Positions 48,537 through 59,056 of a DNA stretch of 64,000 bases are shown in pieces; within the stretch, counting starts at the first letter, position 1; each line of letters begins with the position of its first letter. Origin of the DNA: Halocynthiibacter styelae (GTDB taxonomy: Bacteria; Pseudomonadota; Alphaproteobacteria; Rhodobacterales; Rhodobacteraceae); NCBI RefSeq assembly GCF_016123485.1, contig NZ_JADCKQ010000001.1, forward strand, positions 310,001-374,000, in the 5' to 3' direction. The translations under genes were made by a program, and so were the position numbers. The notes under the pieces are model-generated. The model was not told where the DNA came from and did not search any database. It saw nothing but the letters and a program-made list of their open reading frames with translations.

Positions 48537-50015
48537 TTATTCCTGCAGTAAAACTGCTGAAACCGGGGCAAGCACAGTATTTTCACCGCGATCATCCAGC
48601 GCCCACTCCTGAAGGGCACGTAATGTTTCGTCGTTTAATGTGCCGACCAGCACCACCGATCCGTCCTGACGTGCCTTGAACTCAGCCCGCTGTAGCATGC
48701 GGCGAATCCGGTGCGCATTTGCCCCCCCGGCACTCAGGTTGCGAAAAATCCGGGCATTCGGCACTCCTGCGCGGGACGCGAGCTGCCCGGCGGTGTTTAG
48801 CCCGGCATTATGAAGCACAAGGCCGTGACCGCTTTCCAGAAGTGCCGCAGATAGCTGCGCAGCAACGGATCGATCCGATGCGATCTGACCTGCCTGATTA
48901 TCCAGAACAGCAACGGCATCCGGCACCATATTGCGGACACTCAGAAAGCCCGTTTCAACATCGGCTGGTGTTGCACCCGATGGCAAAGCAAGCTGCACAA
49001 GCACCTCATGCCCTGCATCCCGGACTTTTGTCGCATCCGCTCCGGCGGACGGATGTGTGCCGCTCACGGCAATGCTTACAGGGAAAGGCACCCCGGCAAG
49101 CGTTGGAAGAAGTGCGTTACTTTCCGCGGTTCCATCGTGAATCAGAATGACCGACATCATTGACTTGCCGCCAGGCAGATCAAATTCAACACCATTGCGT
49201 TCCAGGGCACCGCCCCGGACATCCGCATTTTCTGCGGCCTGTGCGTCAAACCCGGGCGTTGCCGGCTGACCGGGCAGAATCGTCTCATTTCCGGCAGCGG
49301 AAACACCCGCCCCCTCAGTCCGGGTTGTCAGGCGTCCAACAGGGTTGCCAAAGCCAGATCCGACTTCTTCGCCAATCTGCCCCTCTGCCTGACCAGTTTC
49401 TTCTGCCTCTGGCGTTTCCGGAGCAGTCGGAGAAACCACATCAGGCAGGTCCGGCTGAACAAGTTCTGGCATAGCAACATGCGGAATTTCCGGTGTCTCT
49501 TCCACCTGATCCGCGCCTGGAATCCTTACATCCACATCACCTTCCGCGATTTCAGGTATGACAACCTCTGGCGCGACAAGCGACACCTCCGGGCTTTCCA
49601 CCGCATCAACCGGATCACTTTCGAGCTGCACTTCACCAGCAGGATCCGCCTGCGTCGGCGCTGAAACGATCTCTTCCGGCGCATCATTTTCCACTGTCGC
49701 TGCAAGGGCTTCGTCTACCGCAGCAATTATTGCGGTGTCGGTCGTTTCACCTTCCTCAGGCGGTGTGACACTGACTTGCGCGACTGGATCCTGAGCAACC
49801 TCTTTGTCATCAGTTTCACCTGAAACCTGGGCGTCCACGGGTTGTGCGTCCTGCACCGCCGCATCAGGTTCTGTCTGCACCGCAGATGATCCGGGTTCTT
49901 CCAGCACAGGCGGTTCAGGCACATTCGCAGGTTCATTCATAAGTGAAACCAGGGCGATACCTGCCCCGCCCACAATGGCGCCAGTTACCATACCCGCCAG
50001 ATATCCACGTGCCAT
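48537..50015 (-). CDS. Divergent polysaccharide deacetylase family protein (DUF610) with long acidic linker
   Basis: From the ATG at 50015 (GGGGG 5 nt upstream) it is 492 aa: an N-terminal membrane anchor (YLAGMVTGAIVGGAGIALVSL), about 230 residues very rich in Pro, Glu, Val and Asp, and a DUF610/YibQ-like deacetylase fold (MMSVILIHDGTAESNALLPTL ... GHEVLVQLALPSG). Usual metal ligands are only partly apparent, as in this divergent family. Single gene, divergent from trpG. Confidence 0.85.
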   Translation of the reverse strand: MARGYLAGMVTGAIVGGAGIALVSLMNEPANVPEPPVLEEPGSSAVQTEPDAAVQDAQPVDAQVSGETDDKEVAQDPVAQVSVTPPEEGETTDTAIIAAVDEALAATVENDAPEEIVSAPTQADPAGEVQLESDPVDAVESPEVSLVAPEVVIPEIAEGDVDVRIPGADQVEETPEIPHVAMPELVQPDLPDVVSPTAPETPEAEETGQAEGQIGEEVGSGFGNPVGRLTTRTEGAGVSAAGNETILPGQPATPGFDAQAAENADVRGGALERNGVEFDLPGGKSMMSVILIHDGTAESNALLPTLAGVPFPVSIAVSGTHPSAGADATKVRDAGHEVLVQLALPSGATPADVETGFLSVRNMVPDAVAVLDNQAGQIASDRSVAAQLSAALLESGHGLVLHNAGLNTAGQLASRAGVPNARIFRNLSAGGANAHRIRRMLQRAEFKARQDGSVVLVGTLNDETLRALQEWALDDRGENTVLAPVSAVLLQE

Positions 50016-50199
50016 ATCAGCCCCCGCGTTCCGCAGCACATCTTTGCCGATGCTGCTGTAAATTGATCATATGTGTGAGCCATAGTCCCTGTCGCCAATA
50101 GACACTTTCCGGTGAAATTCCCGGTGTTCGGTCCACTGTCTTGCCTGCGGGGCTTGACCCTTTGCTCTGTCTCTGAACATGTATAACGCGGTACAGACC

Positions 50200-50212
50200 G
50201 GGGGACACCCCC
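50200..50212 (+). promoter_or_regulatory. Short hairpin in the trpG leader
   Basis: GGGGG-ACA-CCCCC lies 30 nt before the trpG start. No Trp-rich leader peptide and no U-run were found nearby, so it is not a classical trp attenuator. Confidence 0.3.
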
Positions 50213-50242
50213 ATTTACAACCAGATCGGGAATATTGGCCAA

Positions 50243-50851
50243 ATGCTGCTGCTGATTGACAATTATGACAGTTTCACCTGGAACCTGGTGCATTACCTTG
50301 GCGAACTCGGGACCGAAGTGGTCGTGAAACGCAATGATGCGCTGGATGTGCAGGAAGCCATGGGGATGGGTGCGGATGCGATCCTGCTTTCTCCAGGTCC
50401 GAAAGCCCCTGCCGATGCCGGCATATGCCTGCCGCTGACCATGGCTGCTGCCGAAGCGAAACTGCCCCTGATGGGCGTTTGCCTTGGCCATCAGACCATT
50501 GGCGAAGCCTTTGGTGGTGATGTTGTGCGCTGCCATGAGATCGTCCACGGCAAGATGGGCAAGATGCATCACGATAACACTGGCGCATTCAAAGACCTGC
50601 CCAGCCCGTTTGACGCAACACGTTACCATTCTCTGGTCGTGGATCGTGAAACCCTGCCCGATTGCCTTGAGGTTAACGCCTGGCTGGAAGACGGCACCAT
50701 TATGGGCCTGCGCCACAAGGAACTGCCTATTCACGGCGTACAGTTCCACCCCGAAAGCATTGCATCAGAACATGGGCATAAGCTTTTGAAAAACTTCCTT
50801 GATACGGTTCCGGGGCTTGCCTCAGGTGACGTGAAACAACCCGCCGCCTGA
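50243..50851 (+). CDS. trpG: Anthranilate synthase glutamine amidotransferase TrpG
   Basis: TrpG supplies ammonia from glutamine to TrpE for anthranilate. The 202 residues begin [19 protein letters not shown] and hold the triad C80 (GVCLGHQ) and His/Glu in VQFHPES. It could also serve aminodeoxychorismate synthase (PabA), but the trpD and trpC neighbours favour Trp. trpE is not in the window. Confidence 0.95.
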   Translation: MLLLIDNYDSFTWNLVHYLGELGTEVVVKRNDALDVQEAMGMGADAILLSPGPKAPADAGICLPLTMAAAEAKLPLMGVCLGHQTIGEAFGGDVVRCHEIVHGKMGKMHHDNTGAFKDLPSPFDATRYHSLVVDRETLPDCLEVNAWLEDGTIMGLRHKELPIHGVQFHPESIASEHGHKLLKNFLDTVPGLASGDVKQPAA

Positions 50852-50878
50852 GCGTAAGACAAGACCGGAGCCACAGAT

Positions 50879-51892
50879 ATGAGTGACGCCCTCAAACCCC
50901 TGATTGACGCCGCGGCCAACGGCCCCCTGAATGCCGATCAGGCACGCAAAGCCTTCCAGATCCTGTTCGAAGGCGACGCAACCCCGTCCCAATGTGGTGG
51001 GTTGTTGATGGCCCTGCGCACCCGTGGCGAAACCGTCGAAGAATACGCCGCCGCCGCCGCTGTGATGCGCGAAAAATGTAATGCGGTGAACGCCCCTACG
51101 GGCGCGATGGATATCGTTGGCACGGGCGGCGATGGCAAAGGCACGCTGAACATTTCCACCGCCACCGCTTTTGTTGTGGCCGGTGCCGGTGTCACTGTTG
51201 CAAAACACGGCAATCGCAACCTGTCTTCCAAATCTGGCGCTGCTGATGCGCTTGGCCAGATGGGCGTGAACGTTATGGTCGGCGTGGACGTGGTCGAACG
51301 CGCGCTGGCGGATTGCGGCATCGCCTTCATGATGGCCCCGATGCACCACCCGGCGATTGCCCATGTGATGCCTACCCGCGCGGAACTTGGCTGTCGCACG
51401 ATTTTTAACATTCTCGGCCCGCTGACCAACCCGGCAGGCGCAAAACGCCAGTTGACCGGTGCGTTTTCCCGCGACCTGATCGAACCAATGGCGCTGACAT
51501 TGCAAAAGCTTGGCTCTGAGAAAGCCTGGCTTGTGCATGGCTCGGACGGCACGGATGAATTGTCCATCGCAGGCGTGTCCTGGGTTGCGGCCCTGGAAGA
51601 CAACCGCGTTGAAATGCGTGAACTTCACCCCGAAGACGCAGGCCTGCCCGTCCATCCGTTTGAAGCCATTATGGGCGGAAGCCCCGCAGAAAACGCTGTT
51701 GCTTTCCGCGCGCTTCTGAATGGTGAAAAATCCGCGTACCGCGATGCGGTTCTGCTGAATTCTGCAGCGGCGCTTGTGGTGGCGGATCATGCAGATACCC
51801 TGAAACAGGGCGTTGAAATGGCCGCACAATCCATCGACAGCGGTTCTGCTTTGGGCAAGATCGAAGCGCTGGCAAAGATTACGTCTGCCTGA
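50879..51892 (+). CDS. trpD: Anthranilate phosphoribosyltransferase TrpD
   Basis: TrpD joins PRPP to anthranilate. The 337 residues contain [44 protein letters not shown] (PRPP and anthranilate sites) and [23 protein letters not shown] precedes ATG. The stop overlaps ung as TGATG. Confidence 0.97.
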   Translation: MSDALKPLIDAAANGPLNADQARKAFQILFEGDATPSQCGGLLMALRTRGETVEEYAAAAAVMREKCNAVNAPTGAMDIVGTGGDGKGTLNISTATAFVVAGAGVTVAKHGNRNLSSKSGAADALGQMGVNVMVGVDVVERALADCGIAFMMAPMHHPAIAHVMPTRAELGCRTIFNILGPLTNPAGAKRQLTGAFSRDLIEPMALTLQKLGSEKAWLVHGSDGTDELSIAGVSWVAALEDNRVEMRELHPEDAGLPVHPFEAIMGGSPAENAVAFRALLNGEKSAYRDAVLLNSAAALVVADHADTLKQGVEMAAQSIDSGSALGKIEALAKITSA

Positions 51893-52533
51893 TGCATTCC
51901 ATACCACAATCCTGGGCGCATCTTCCATTTTTCGCAGAAAAACTACCTGCAATCGAAGCCGCTCTGGAACAGGATAACCGCGACATCCTGCCCCCTGCAG
52001 ACCAGCGGTTCGCAGCGCTAGATTTCTGTGCGCCGGAAGATGTGCGCGTGGTGATCCTCGGTCAGGATCCCTATCCGACACCGGGCCACGCCCATGGTCT
52101 GGCGTTTTCTGCGGAACCCGATGTGCGTCCGCTGCCAAGATCCCTGAACAACATTTATAAAGAAATGATTGAGGACATCGGCAGCGCCCCTTTGAATGCC
52201 GACCTACGCCCCTGGGCAGAACAGGGCCTCCTGCTGTTGAACACGGTGCTGTCCGTCCCCGCAGGCGAAGCAAACGGACACAAAAAACTTGGATGGCAGA
52301 CACTTGCACAAGAGGTGTTGGCTGAGGTTTCAAAACAGCCCTGCGCATTTCTTTTGTGGGGCGCACAGGCGCATAAGATGGAAGATCATCTGACGCCAGG
52401 TGATCATTTCATCCTGAAAACCGCCCATCCGTCACCGCTTTCCGCCCGCAAAGGGTTCTTTGGGTCAAAACCGTTTTCAAAGGTCAATTCCTGGCTGGAA
52501 ACACAAGGCAAATTACCGATCACCTGGGCGTGA
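51892..52533 (+). CDS. ung: Uracil-DNA glycosylase (family 1)
   Basis: Ung removes uracil from DNA. The 213 residues carry the catalytic GQDPYPTPGHAHGLAFS block with its aspartate, LLLLNTVLSV and the DNA-insertion loop HPSPLSARKGFFGS. It sits inside the trp operon, its ATG overlapping the trpD stop by one base, so it is probably co-expressed with Trp synthesis genes. Confidence 0.96.
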   Translation: MHSIPQSWAHLPFFAEKLPAIEAALEQDNRDILPPADQRFAALDFCAPEDVRVVILGQDPYPTPGHAHGLAFSAEPDVRPLPRSLNNIYKEMIEDIGSAPLNADLRPWAEQGLLLLNTVLSVPAGEANGHKKLGWQTLAQEVLAEVSKQPCAFLLWGAQAHKMEDHLTPGDHFILKTAHPSPLSARKGFFGSKPFSKVNSWLETQGKLPITWA

Positions 52534-52589
52534 CGCAACCCGTACCTTTATCCATTGCATGGGTCGCGTCAGCGGCGTAAACATTGGCC

Positions 52590-53399
52590 ATGACACAGAC
52601 TGTTCTTGATAAAATCAAAGCTTACAAGCTTGAAGACGTCGCCGCCCGCAAGGCCGTGCGTTCCATCACTGAGGTCGAGGCAAGCGCACGCGACGCCTCC
52701 CCCACACGCGGATTTTCTGACGCCCTGCACAAAGCAACCCACAGCGGCTATGCTTTGATTGCAGAAGTCAAAAAAGCAAGCCCGTCCAAAGGCTTGATCC
52801 GCGAAGACTTCAATCCGCCGGTGCTGGCAAAAGCTTATGAAGACGGCGGCGCGACCTGCCTGTCTGTGCTGACCGATACGCCAAGTTTCCAGGGCGCTGA
52901 TGAATTCCTGGTTGCTGCACGCAACGCGACATCCCTGCCCGCCCTGCGCAAAGATTTCATGTATGACACCTACCAGGTGGCCGAGGCCCGCGCGCTCGGG
53001 GCCGATTGTATCCTGATCATTCTGGCGTCGACATCTGATGCCCAGGCGCAGGAACTAGAAGACGCAGCCTTTGCCTGGGGCATGGATGTGCTGCTTGAGG
53101 TTCACAACGAAGAAGAACTTGAGCGCGCCTGCAAGTTGAAAAGCCCGTTGATGGGGATCAACAACCGCAATCTCAAGACCTTTGAGACCACGCTTGATAC
53201 AACCCGTCGTCTGTCGCGCCTTGTGCCGCAGGACCGTCTGATCGTCTGTGAAAGTGGTCTGAACACCCGCGAAGATCTGACGGATATGGCCCGTGTGGGT
53301 GCGCGGACCTTCCTGATCGGCGAAAGCCTGATGCGCAAAGATGACGTGGAAACCGCGACCCGGGATCTGCTGTCTGACCCGCTGATGCCAGGTGCCTGA
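52590..53399 (+). CDS. trpC: Indole-3-glycerol-phosphate synthase TrpC
   Basis: TrpC closes the indole ring of CdRP. From the ATG at 52590 it is 269 aa; a TTG two codons upstream is the longest frame start. The TIM barrel shows [48 protein letters not shown]-type strands, [12 protein letters not shown] and [10 protein letters not shown]. No ribosome site stands out. Confidence 0.96.
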   Translation: MTQTVLDKIKAYKLEDVAARKAVRSITEVEASARDASPTRGFSDALHKATHSGYALIAEVKKASPSKGLIREDFNPPVLAKAYEDGGATCLSVLTDTPSFQGADEFLVAARNATSLPALRKDFMYDTYQVAEARALGADCILIILASTSDAQAQELEDAAFAWGMDVLLEVHNEEELERACKLKSPLMGINNRNLKTFETTLDTTRRLSRLVPQDRLIVCESGLNTREDLTDMARVGARTFLIGESLMRKDDVETATRDLLSDPLMPGA

Positions 53400-53412
53400 A
53401 AGGATCGACGTG

Positions 53413-53907
53413 ATGAGCGAAGACACACATGCATCCGGTCTGACCCATTTCAACGCAGATGGTCAGGCGCATATGGTGGATGTTTCTGAAAAAGCAGTGA
53501 CATCGCGCATTGCCGTTGCTTCCGGCCACATTAAAATGGAACTGGAAACCCTTTCTGTGGTTCAGGAAAATCGCGCTAAGAAGGGTGATGTTCTGGGTGT
53601 TGCACAACTGGCCGGGATCATGGGGGCAAAGAAATGTTCTGACCTCATCCCGCTGTGCCACCCCCTGCCGATCACCAAAGTTTCAGTGGAACTGACACCG
53701 GACACAACCCTGCCTGGCGTTCAGATTGAGGCCACCGTCAAAACCACCGGTCAGACCGGGGTTGAGATGGAAGCGCTTACAGCGGTCTCCACCGCGGCGC
53801 TGACGGTCTATGACATGCTGAAGGCAATTGATAAGGCGATGGAGATCGGCGCGATTTCTGTGCGCCTGAAAGACGGCGGCAAATCCGGGCGCTACGAGGC
53901 TTCATGA
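53413..53907 (+). CDS. moaC: Cyclic pyranopterin monophosphate synthase MoaC
   Basis: MoaC makes cPMP in molybdopterin synthesis with MoaA. From the ATG at 53413 (AAAGGA 8 nt upstream) it is 164 aa: [24 protein letters not shown] at the N-terminus, then [21 protein letters not shown] and [27 protein letters not shown] seven codons upstream overlaps trpC. Its stop overlaps the next gene as ATGA. Confidence 0.97.
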   Translation: MSEDTHASGLTHFNADGQAHMVDVSEKAVTSRIAVASGHIKMELETLSVVQENRAKKGDVLGVAQLAGIMGAKKCSDLIPLCHPLPITKVSVELTPDTTLPGVQIEATVKTTGQTGVEMEALTAVSTAALTVYDMLKAIDKAMEIGAISVRLKDGGKSGRYEAS

Positions 53908-54800
53908 GCACCGCAGGCCGATCCTTAGAACTTTTCTTCATCAACGGCCGCCCGGATGGGATGCTGACCGCAGAGGTGTTCAACTGGACCGGCCATGTTC
54001 TACGCCTGCCCCGCACACAGTTAAAACAAGCGCTGCAACGTCCGGAAACGAAATATACCGGCGTTTACGTGCTGCTGGGGGAACGCGACGGGACACCTCT
54101 GGCTTATATCGGTGAATCTGAGGATCTGGGTGAACGTCTGCGCAGCCATGCGGCAAAGAAAGACTGGTGGGATACGGCCATTCTGATCACCTCCGCCGCC
54201 AATAATCTGCACAAAGCCCATGTGAAATATCTTGAGGCCCGCCTGGTTGAGATCGCGCGCGAGGTTGGCACCATGCCACTTGATAACGGCAATACGCCGC
54301 CGCGCAGCAGCCTGTCTGAAGCCGCGACGTCTAATATGGAAAGCTTCCTTGAGACGCTGCAAATGGTCTTGCCCGCGATCCGTGTGGATATGTTCCTGAA
54401 TAAAGCGCGCCCTGCTCCTGAGATGGCGGAATCGAAACCGGATGTGCCCCCTGGCGAGATCGCCTTTATTATTCAGTCCGAGCGCACAGGTGTTAATGCC
54501 CGCGCGATCCTGAAGAATGGCGAGATGGTTGTCCAGTTGGGCTCTAAAGGACGAAGGGAATGGGTAGCGGTCCCCCATAACTATTTGAGGCTATTTGAAG
54601 AGCTACGATCCGCTGGTGTCACATTGGTGAAAGAAAACCACCAGGAGTTTACACAGAACTACGCCTTTTCCAGCCCCAGCGCCGCCGCTGCTATCCTCAA
54701 TGGACGCCCCTCCAATGGGCGTACCGACTGGAAGCTAGAAAGTGACGGTCGCACATACGAGCAGTGGGAAGCGGATGAACTTGCAAAGGATGACACATGA
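53904..54800 (+). CDS. GIY-YIG nuclease family protein with C-terminal DUF4357
   Basis: The 298-residue protein has a GIY-YIG core (GVY 53-55, YIG 68-70, [11 protein letters not shown], then [11 protein letters not shown] with the glutamate) after about 50 extra N-terminal residues. It ends in a DUF4357 domain ([22 protein letters not shown]...GRTYEQWE). Such proteins are usually accessory or defence-island genes of unknown role. Here it is joined to moaC and moeA by 4-nt ATGA overlaps at both ends, so it is translated as part of the operon. Confidence 0.88.
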   Translation: MSTAGRSLELFFINGRPDGMLTAEVFNWTGHVLRLPRTQLKQALQRPETKYTGVYVLLGERDGTPLAYIGESEDLGERLRSHAAKKDWWDTAILITSAANNLHKAHVKYLEARLVEIAREVGTMPLDNGNTPPRSSLSEAATSNMESFLETLQMVLPAIRVDMFLNKARPAPEMAESKPDVPPGEIAFIIQSERTGVNARAILKNGEMVVQLGSKGRREWVAVPHNYLRLFEELRSAGVTLVKENHQEFTQNYAFSSPSAAAAILNGRPSNGRTDWKLESDGRTYEQWEADELAKDDT

Positions 54801-55969
54801 TTTCTGTTTCTGAGGCGCTGGATGCCTGTTTCGCACTGATCTCGCCGCTTAACAGCGAAGTTGTCGATCTGAAAGACGCCGCTGGGCGCACGCTGATTAC
54901 GCCCCATGCAGCGGCACGCAATCAACCGCCTTTCGCCGCCTCCGCCATGGATGGTTATGCGTTGAAATCTGTCGAACTTCAGCCCCAGGCGCAGTTCATG
55001 GTTGTCGGCGAAAGTGCTGCTGGCGCGCGTTACACAGGTAAGGTCCGGGCCGGACAATGTGTACGGATCTTTACTGGTGCCCCGCTGCCTGAGGGTTGTG
55101 ATCACGTGATCATTCAGGAAGACACCACCCGTCAGGGCAATGTTATCACCCTGAATACTGAGATTGAAGACAAAGCCAACATCCGCCCCGCAGGCAATGA
55201 TTTTGAGGCAGGGTTCGCGATGGAAGGCCCTCGCGTTCTGACACCTGGCGACATCGCCCTGCTGGCCGCTATGAATCAGCCGAAAGTCACCGTGACACGT
55301 AAACCAGTGATCGCAATCATGGCGACAGGCGATGAACTGGTGCAACCCGGCGAGACCCCGAATGAAGATCAGATCATTGCGTCAAACGGTTACGGGCTGA
55401 AGGCTTTGCTTGAGGCCAACGGTGCAGAGGTGCGTCTGCTGCCGATTGCACGGGATACAGAATCCAGCCTGCGTCAGGGATTTGAACTTTGCGCCGGGGC
55501 CGATCTGATTGTGACCCTTGGCGGTGCCTCTGTCGGTGATCATGATCTGGTGCGCCCGGTGGCAACGTCAATGGGGATGGAACCTGCGTTTTACAAAGTC
55601 GCCATGCGCCCGGGCAAACCTCTGATGGCTGGAAAGATCGGCGATACACCCATGATTGGCCTGCCGGGAAATCCTGTATCCTCAATGGTTTGCGCACAAA
55701 TTTTCATTCTGCCCATGTTGCGTCATATGCTTGGGTTCAACGCGGAACCTATGGCCCGCAAAACCGCCCCGCTGACTGAGGATTTGCGCAGCAATGGTCC
55801 GCGTGAACACTATATGCGCGCGTCACTGCAGGATGGGAAACTGACCGTGCACAAACGCCAGGACAGTTCACTTCTGTCGGTTTATGCTGGTGCAAATGCT
55901 TTGGTTGTCGTGCCCCCTTTCATAGATTTGCAGCTCGCAGGAACCCCTGTCGAATATATCGACATTTGA
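54797..55969 (+). CDS. moeA: Molybdopterin molybdenumtransferase MoeA
   Basis: MoeA inserts molybdate into adenylated molybdopterin. The 390 residues show ARNQPPFAASAMDGYAL, GAPLPEGCDHVIIQED, IMATGDELVQPGETP, TLGGASVGDHDLV and LPGNPVSSMV, the standard MoeA domains. Start overlaps the nuclease stop. lexA follows after 140 nt with its own promoter. Confidence 0.97.
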   Translation: MISVSEALDACFALISPLNSEVVDLKDAAGRTLITPHAAARNQPPFAASAMDGYALKSVELQPQAQFMVVGESAAGARYTGKVRAGQCVRIFTGAPLPEGCDHVIIQEDTTRQGNVITLNTEIEDKANIRPAGNDFEAGFAMEGPRVLTPGDIALLAAMNQPKVTVTRKPVIAIMATGDELVQPGETPNEDQIIASNGYGLKALLEANGAEVRLLPIARDTESSLRQGFELCAGADLIVTLGGASVGDHDLVRPVATSMGMEPAFYKVAMRPGKPLMAGKIGDTPMIGLPGNPVSSMVCAQIFILPMLRHMLGFNAEPMARKTAPLTEDLRSNGPREHYMRASLQDGKLTVHKRQDSSLLSVYAGANALVVVPPFIDLQLAGTPVEYIDI

Positions 55970-56011
55970 TCCCTTTCCTGGTCATCATTTGTTAAGCATT
56001 TTGCGAATGTA

Positions 56012-56040
56012 TTGACACAAAGCAAGAACATCCCTAGAAC
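56012..56040 (+). promoter_or_regulatory. lexA promoter with alphaproteobacterial SOS box
   Basis: TTGACA (56012-56017), 17 nt, TAGAAC (56035-56040). The -35 is perfect and the -10 matches 4 of 6. GAAC-ATCCCTA-GAAC (56026-56040), the LexA operator form known from Rhodobacter and Rhizobium, overlaps spacer and -10, so bound LexA would block RNA polymerase: autoregulation. Confidence 0.9.
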
Positions 56041-56109
56041 AGGTGCTGAACGTAGACGATACGTCGGGTGCGATATGGCCCGCGTCATACACTTCTGAGG
56101 GTCTGAAAT

Positions 56110-56802
56110 ATGCTGACGAAAAAGCAACTTGAGCTGCTGTCATTCATCAACAAACGTGTTCAGCGCGATGGCGTGCCTCCCTCTTTTGACGAAATGAAAG
56201 AAGCCCTGGATCTGCGCTCCAAATCCGGAATCCACCGGCTGATCACAGCGCTGGAAGAACGTGGCTTTATCCGCCGTCTCGCCCATCGGGCCCGTGCGAT
56301 TGAAATCGTAAAACTGCCGGATGCCATGGAAAATTCTGCGGGCTTTACACCACAGGTCATCAACGGTGACCGCCCGGATCAGACACCACCACAGGCACAA
56401 TCTGTGCACGCGACTGCAATCGCGACGCTGCCAATTATGGGCAAGATTGCTGCCGGTGTACCGATCGAAGCCCTTGATGACGGTTCACGCGATATTGGTG
56501 TCCCCGGTCAGATGCTGACCAGCAATGATCGCCACTATGCGCTTGAGGTCAAAGGCGATTCCATGATCGATGCGGGGATCAACAGTGGTGATGTGGTTGT
56601 GATCCGCGAAACCATGTCCGCCCAGAACGGTGACATTGTCGTCGCACAGATTGAAGGCTATGAAGCCACCCTGAAACGCTTTCACCGCAATGGCGATATG
56701 ATCGCGCTTGAGGCTGCAAACCCGGCCTATGAAACCCGGATGCTGCCAGCAGGTCAGGTTGAAGTCCAGGGTAAATTGGTTGGCCTGATCCGTACTTACT
56801 GA
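56110..56802 (+). CDS. lexA: SOS repressor LexA
   Basis: LexA represses damage-response genes and cleaves itself when RecA filaments form. The 230 residues have the winged helix ([15 protein letters not shown]...[23 protein letters not shown]), the Ala-Gly cleavage site in GKIAAGVP, and the Ser/Lys dyad in [10 protein letters not shown] and EATLKRF. GAGGG lies 8 nt before ATG. The stop overlaps comEC, which converges, by 7 bp. Confidence 0.97.
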   Translation: MLTKKQLELLSFINKRVQRDGVPPSFDEMKEALDLRSKSGIHRLITALEERGFIRRLAHRARAIEIVKLPDAMENSAGFTPQVINGDRPDQTPPQAQSVHATAIATLPIMGKIAAGVPIEALDDGSRDIGVPGQMLTSNDRHYALEVKGDSMIDAGINSGDVVVIRETMSAQNGDIVVAQIEGYEATLKRFHRNGDMIALEAANPAYETRMLPAGQVEVQGKLVGLIRTY

Positions 56803-58925
56803 TCAGCCTGACGATATCGCGTCCTGGTCGGGCGCGATGTCCACAATCTTCTGCCTGCGATTTCTTCAGCCGATACTATTTCTAGTTCTGTACCGGCCAC
56901 TGTTTGCCCATATATCGCAAGACTGCCGCTTTGCCGCAAATCTCTTGCTGTTAAGAAATGGCAGTCGGCCAGATCCGGAAATCCTTCGGTCCTGCCGCCG
57001 TAAATCAGCATATTTCCCGACTGACACAGATCAAAGATTTGTGCTTTCACCCCACGCCCCGACAACAGAATGATATTCTGCCCGGCAAACCTGTACGCTT
57101 TGAAACCTGCGTAATCCTGAAACCCCGAACGGGCAGCAGCTTCTTCCTGACTGGCTGTATCCCCATCATTTTCAAGCCAGGTTCGCACGGCAAATCCATC
57201 CCCCCGGGCTTTCACCACAGCCCGGCCTTCCGGCATCAGCACCCCCATCATTCGCCCGCTTTCCGCAATCAGAATGAAGGGGCGTTCCACCAGGCCCCAG
57301 ACGTAAAACCCGCTAAAAAACAAAAGGATTCCAGCCCCGCGTAGCTTGCCATTCCACAGGACAAGCCAGATTGCGCCCAATGCGATCAGCGGCAGTACCA
57401 GCGGTCCCGGCGTTGGAACCTTCCATACCGCCCCCTCCAGTCCGGACACAAAATCAGCCACCCAGAGGATCCAATTGATCCCCGCTTCCATCACAAGAAA
57501 TCCGATCCAGCCCAGCCCCAGGGGTTCCAGTAAAAAGGCAAGAACCCCGGCTGGCACAACCAGCACGCCCATCACTGGCACAGACAGAACATTGGCCAAA
57601 AGCCCGTATTGTGCCACCTGATTAAAGTGTGCGGCGGCAATTGGGGCGGTGGCCGCGCCGGCGATAAAGGATGACACCAGCACGGCGAACACCGGACGCA
57701 ACCATCGGGGTAGCCAAGTGTTCACTTCAATGCGTTGAAGCCCCCCAAACACAACAACCAGCGCCGTGGTCGCGGCAAATGACATCTGAAAACCCGGCCC
57801 GGGCAGCGCTTCGGGTGTGATCAAAAGAATAATCAACGCCGCCAGGGCAACGGAATTTAACGTCAGTGCACGCCGCCCCAGCAAAACAGCAATGAACAAG
57901 GCGCTGACCATAATAAATGCCCGCACCGTCGCAACATTTCCGCCCGACAACGCCAGATAGACCGCCCCAGTGATCATTGCAGCAACCGCCGCGATTTTAC
58001 GGATCGGCAAGCGCAGGGCCATGCCCGGGATCAAAGCCAGAAACAGGCGGGCACTCGCAAAGACAAATCCGGTCAAAAGCCCCATATGCAGGCCCGAAAT
58101 CGCCAGAAGATGGGACAGGTTTGAAGCACGCAGGGCATCTGTCGTTTCAATAGACATCGACGATCTGTCACCGGTTGTGATCGTCGCAGCGAAGGCGCCG
58201 GCTTCGCCTGAAATTCGGGTGCGGACACGTTCAGACAGCTGACCACGCAGATGGTTCACCCGCACTTGCACCCCGTTCAAACGTGGCGGGCCAATCTGCA
58301 GAATCGGCGTCCGGGTGTAGCCAATCGCGCCCAACTTCTGAAACCAGGCAAAGCGTCGGAAATCAAAGCCTCCGGGTTCGGCGGGGCCAGGGGGCGGTGA
58401 AAGATTTGCGGTCAAAACCACATGCTGGCCGGGTTCAGGCCGCAAAGCAATGTAGCCGAGATAGCGTGCTTCAGCATCGGGATCTGCATCCCCATGTAGT
58501 GAAATTCTGACTTTTTCCGGCGTACGATCTGGCGCGACCTCTGCCAGCAGGACCTGATCCAGCGTCATCCTGATTTTTCCTGTAAGGGACCGGTCCACCG
58601 CGATCACCCGTCCCTCGACCGGGCCGTAATAGCGATAGGCCAGAACCGGTGCGGCGGAAGTCCTTGCATGGGTGGCAGCAACCAAAAGCCCGGCCAGGAT
58701 CAATCCCACACCAGCAAAAAGCGGCGACAGGGTTTCGCTGCTGAAAAACGGAATAGTCAGGCAGATCCCGCAGATCAGCGCCAGAAATGACAGTAAGGTG
58801 ACATCCGGTTCAACGGGCCGTGCGAAATAAAGCCCGACACCGCCCCCCAGGCACACCGCAGACCAGCAAAATAAGCGCCCCCTTTGCCGCGCAATCGCTT
58901 CATTCAGACGGATGTATGCCCACAC
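56796..58925 (-). CDS. comEC: ComEC/Rec2 family DNA uptake channel
   Basis: ComEC moves single-stranded DNA across the inner membrane in competence; in Rhodobacter it is needed to take up gene transfer agent DNA. The 709 residues (GTG at 58925, AGAG 7 nt upstream) have a DUF4131 N-terminus, OB-like region, and the Competence domain ([32 protein letters not shown]). The C-terminal part lacks the HxHxDH of a metallo-beta-lactamase domain. The frame runs 35 codons further, but an earlier start would crowd gltX. Confidence 0.93.
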   Translation of the reverse strand: MWAYIRLNEAIARQRGRLFCWSAVCLGGGVGLYFARPVEPDVTLLSFLALICGICLTIPFFSSETLSPLFAGVGLILAGLLVAATHARTSAAPVLAYRYYGPVEGRVIAVDRSLTGKIRMTLDQVLLAEVAPDRTPEKVRISLHGDADPDAEARYLGYIALRPEPGQHVVLTANLSPPPGPAEPGGFDFRRFAWFQKLGAIGYTRTPILQIGPPRLNGVQVRVNHLRGQLSERVRTRISGEAGAFAATITTGDRSSMSIETTDALRASNLSHLLAISGLHMGLLTGFVFASARLFLALIPGMALRLPIRKIAAVAAMITGAVYLALSGGNVATVRAFIMVSALFIAVLLGRRALTLNSVALAALIILLITPEALPGPGFQMSFAATTALVVVFGGLQRIEVNTWLPRWLRPVFAVLVSSFIAGAATAPIAAAHFNQVAQYGLLANVLSVPVMGVLVVPAGVLAFLLEPLGLGWIGFLVMEAGINWILWVADFVSGLEGAVWKVPTPGPLVLPLIALGAIWLVLWNGKLRGAGILLFFSGFYVWGLVERPFILIAESGRMMGVLMPEGRAVVKARGDGFAVRTWLENDGDTASQEEAAARSGFQDYAGFKAYRFAGQNIILLSGRGVKAQIFDLCQSGNMLIYGGRTEGFPDLADCHFLTARDLRQSGSLAIYGQTVAGTELEIVSAEEIAGRRLWTSRPTRTRYRQADQ

Positions 58926-59056
58926 GTGTTTTCTCTTTGTTAAGACTCTGCGCTGAAAACCGTTTCGATCTTGTTTTGATGACCCCGCCCCCGTAAAACC
59001 GGGGCAACTTATCTTCATGCCTAACAGCAAGTTAATGCCAGAAAGGTTAACGCGTT

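Noticed and set aside
50040-50242. Tryptophan attenuator before trpG
   Set aside because: No leader peptide with consecutive Trp codons and no terminator U-run; only a 5-bp GC hairpin.
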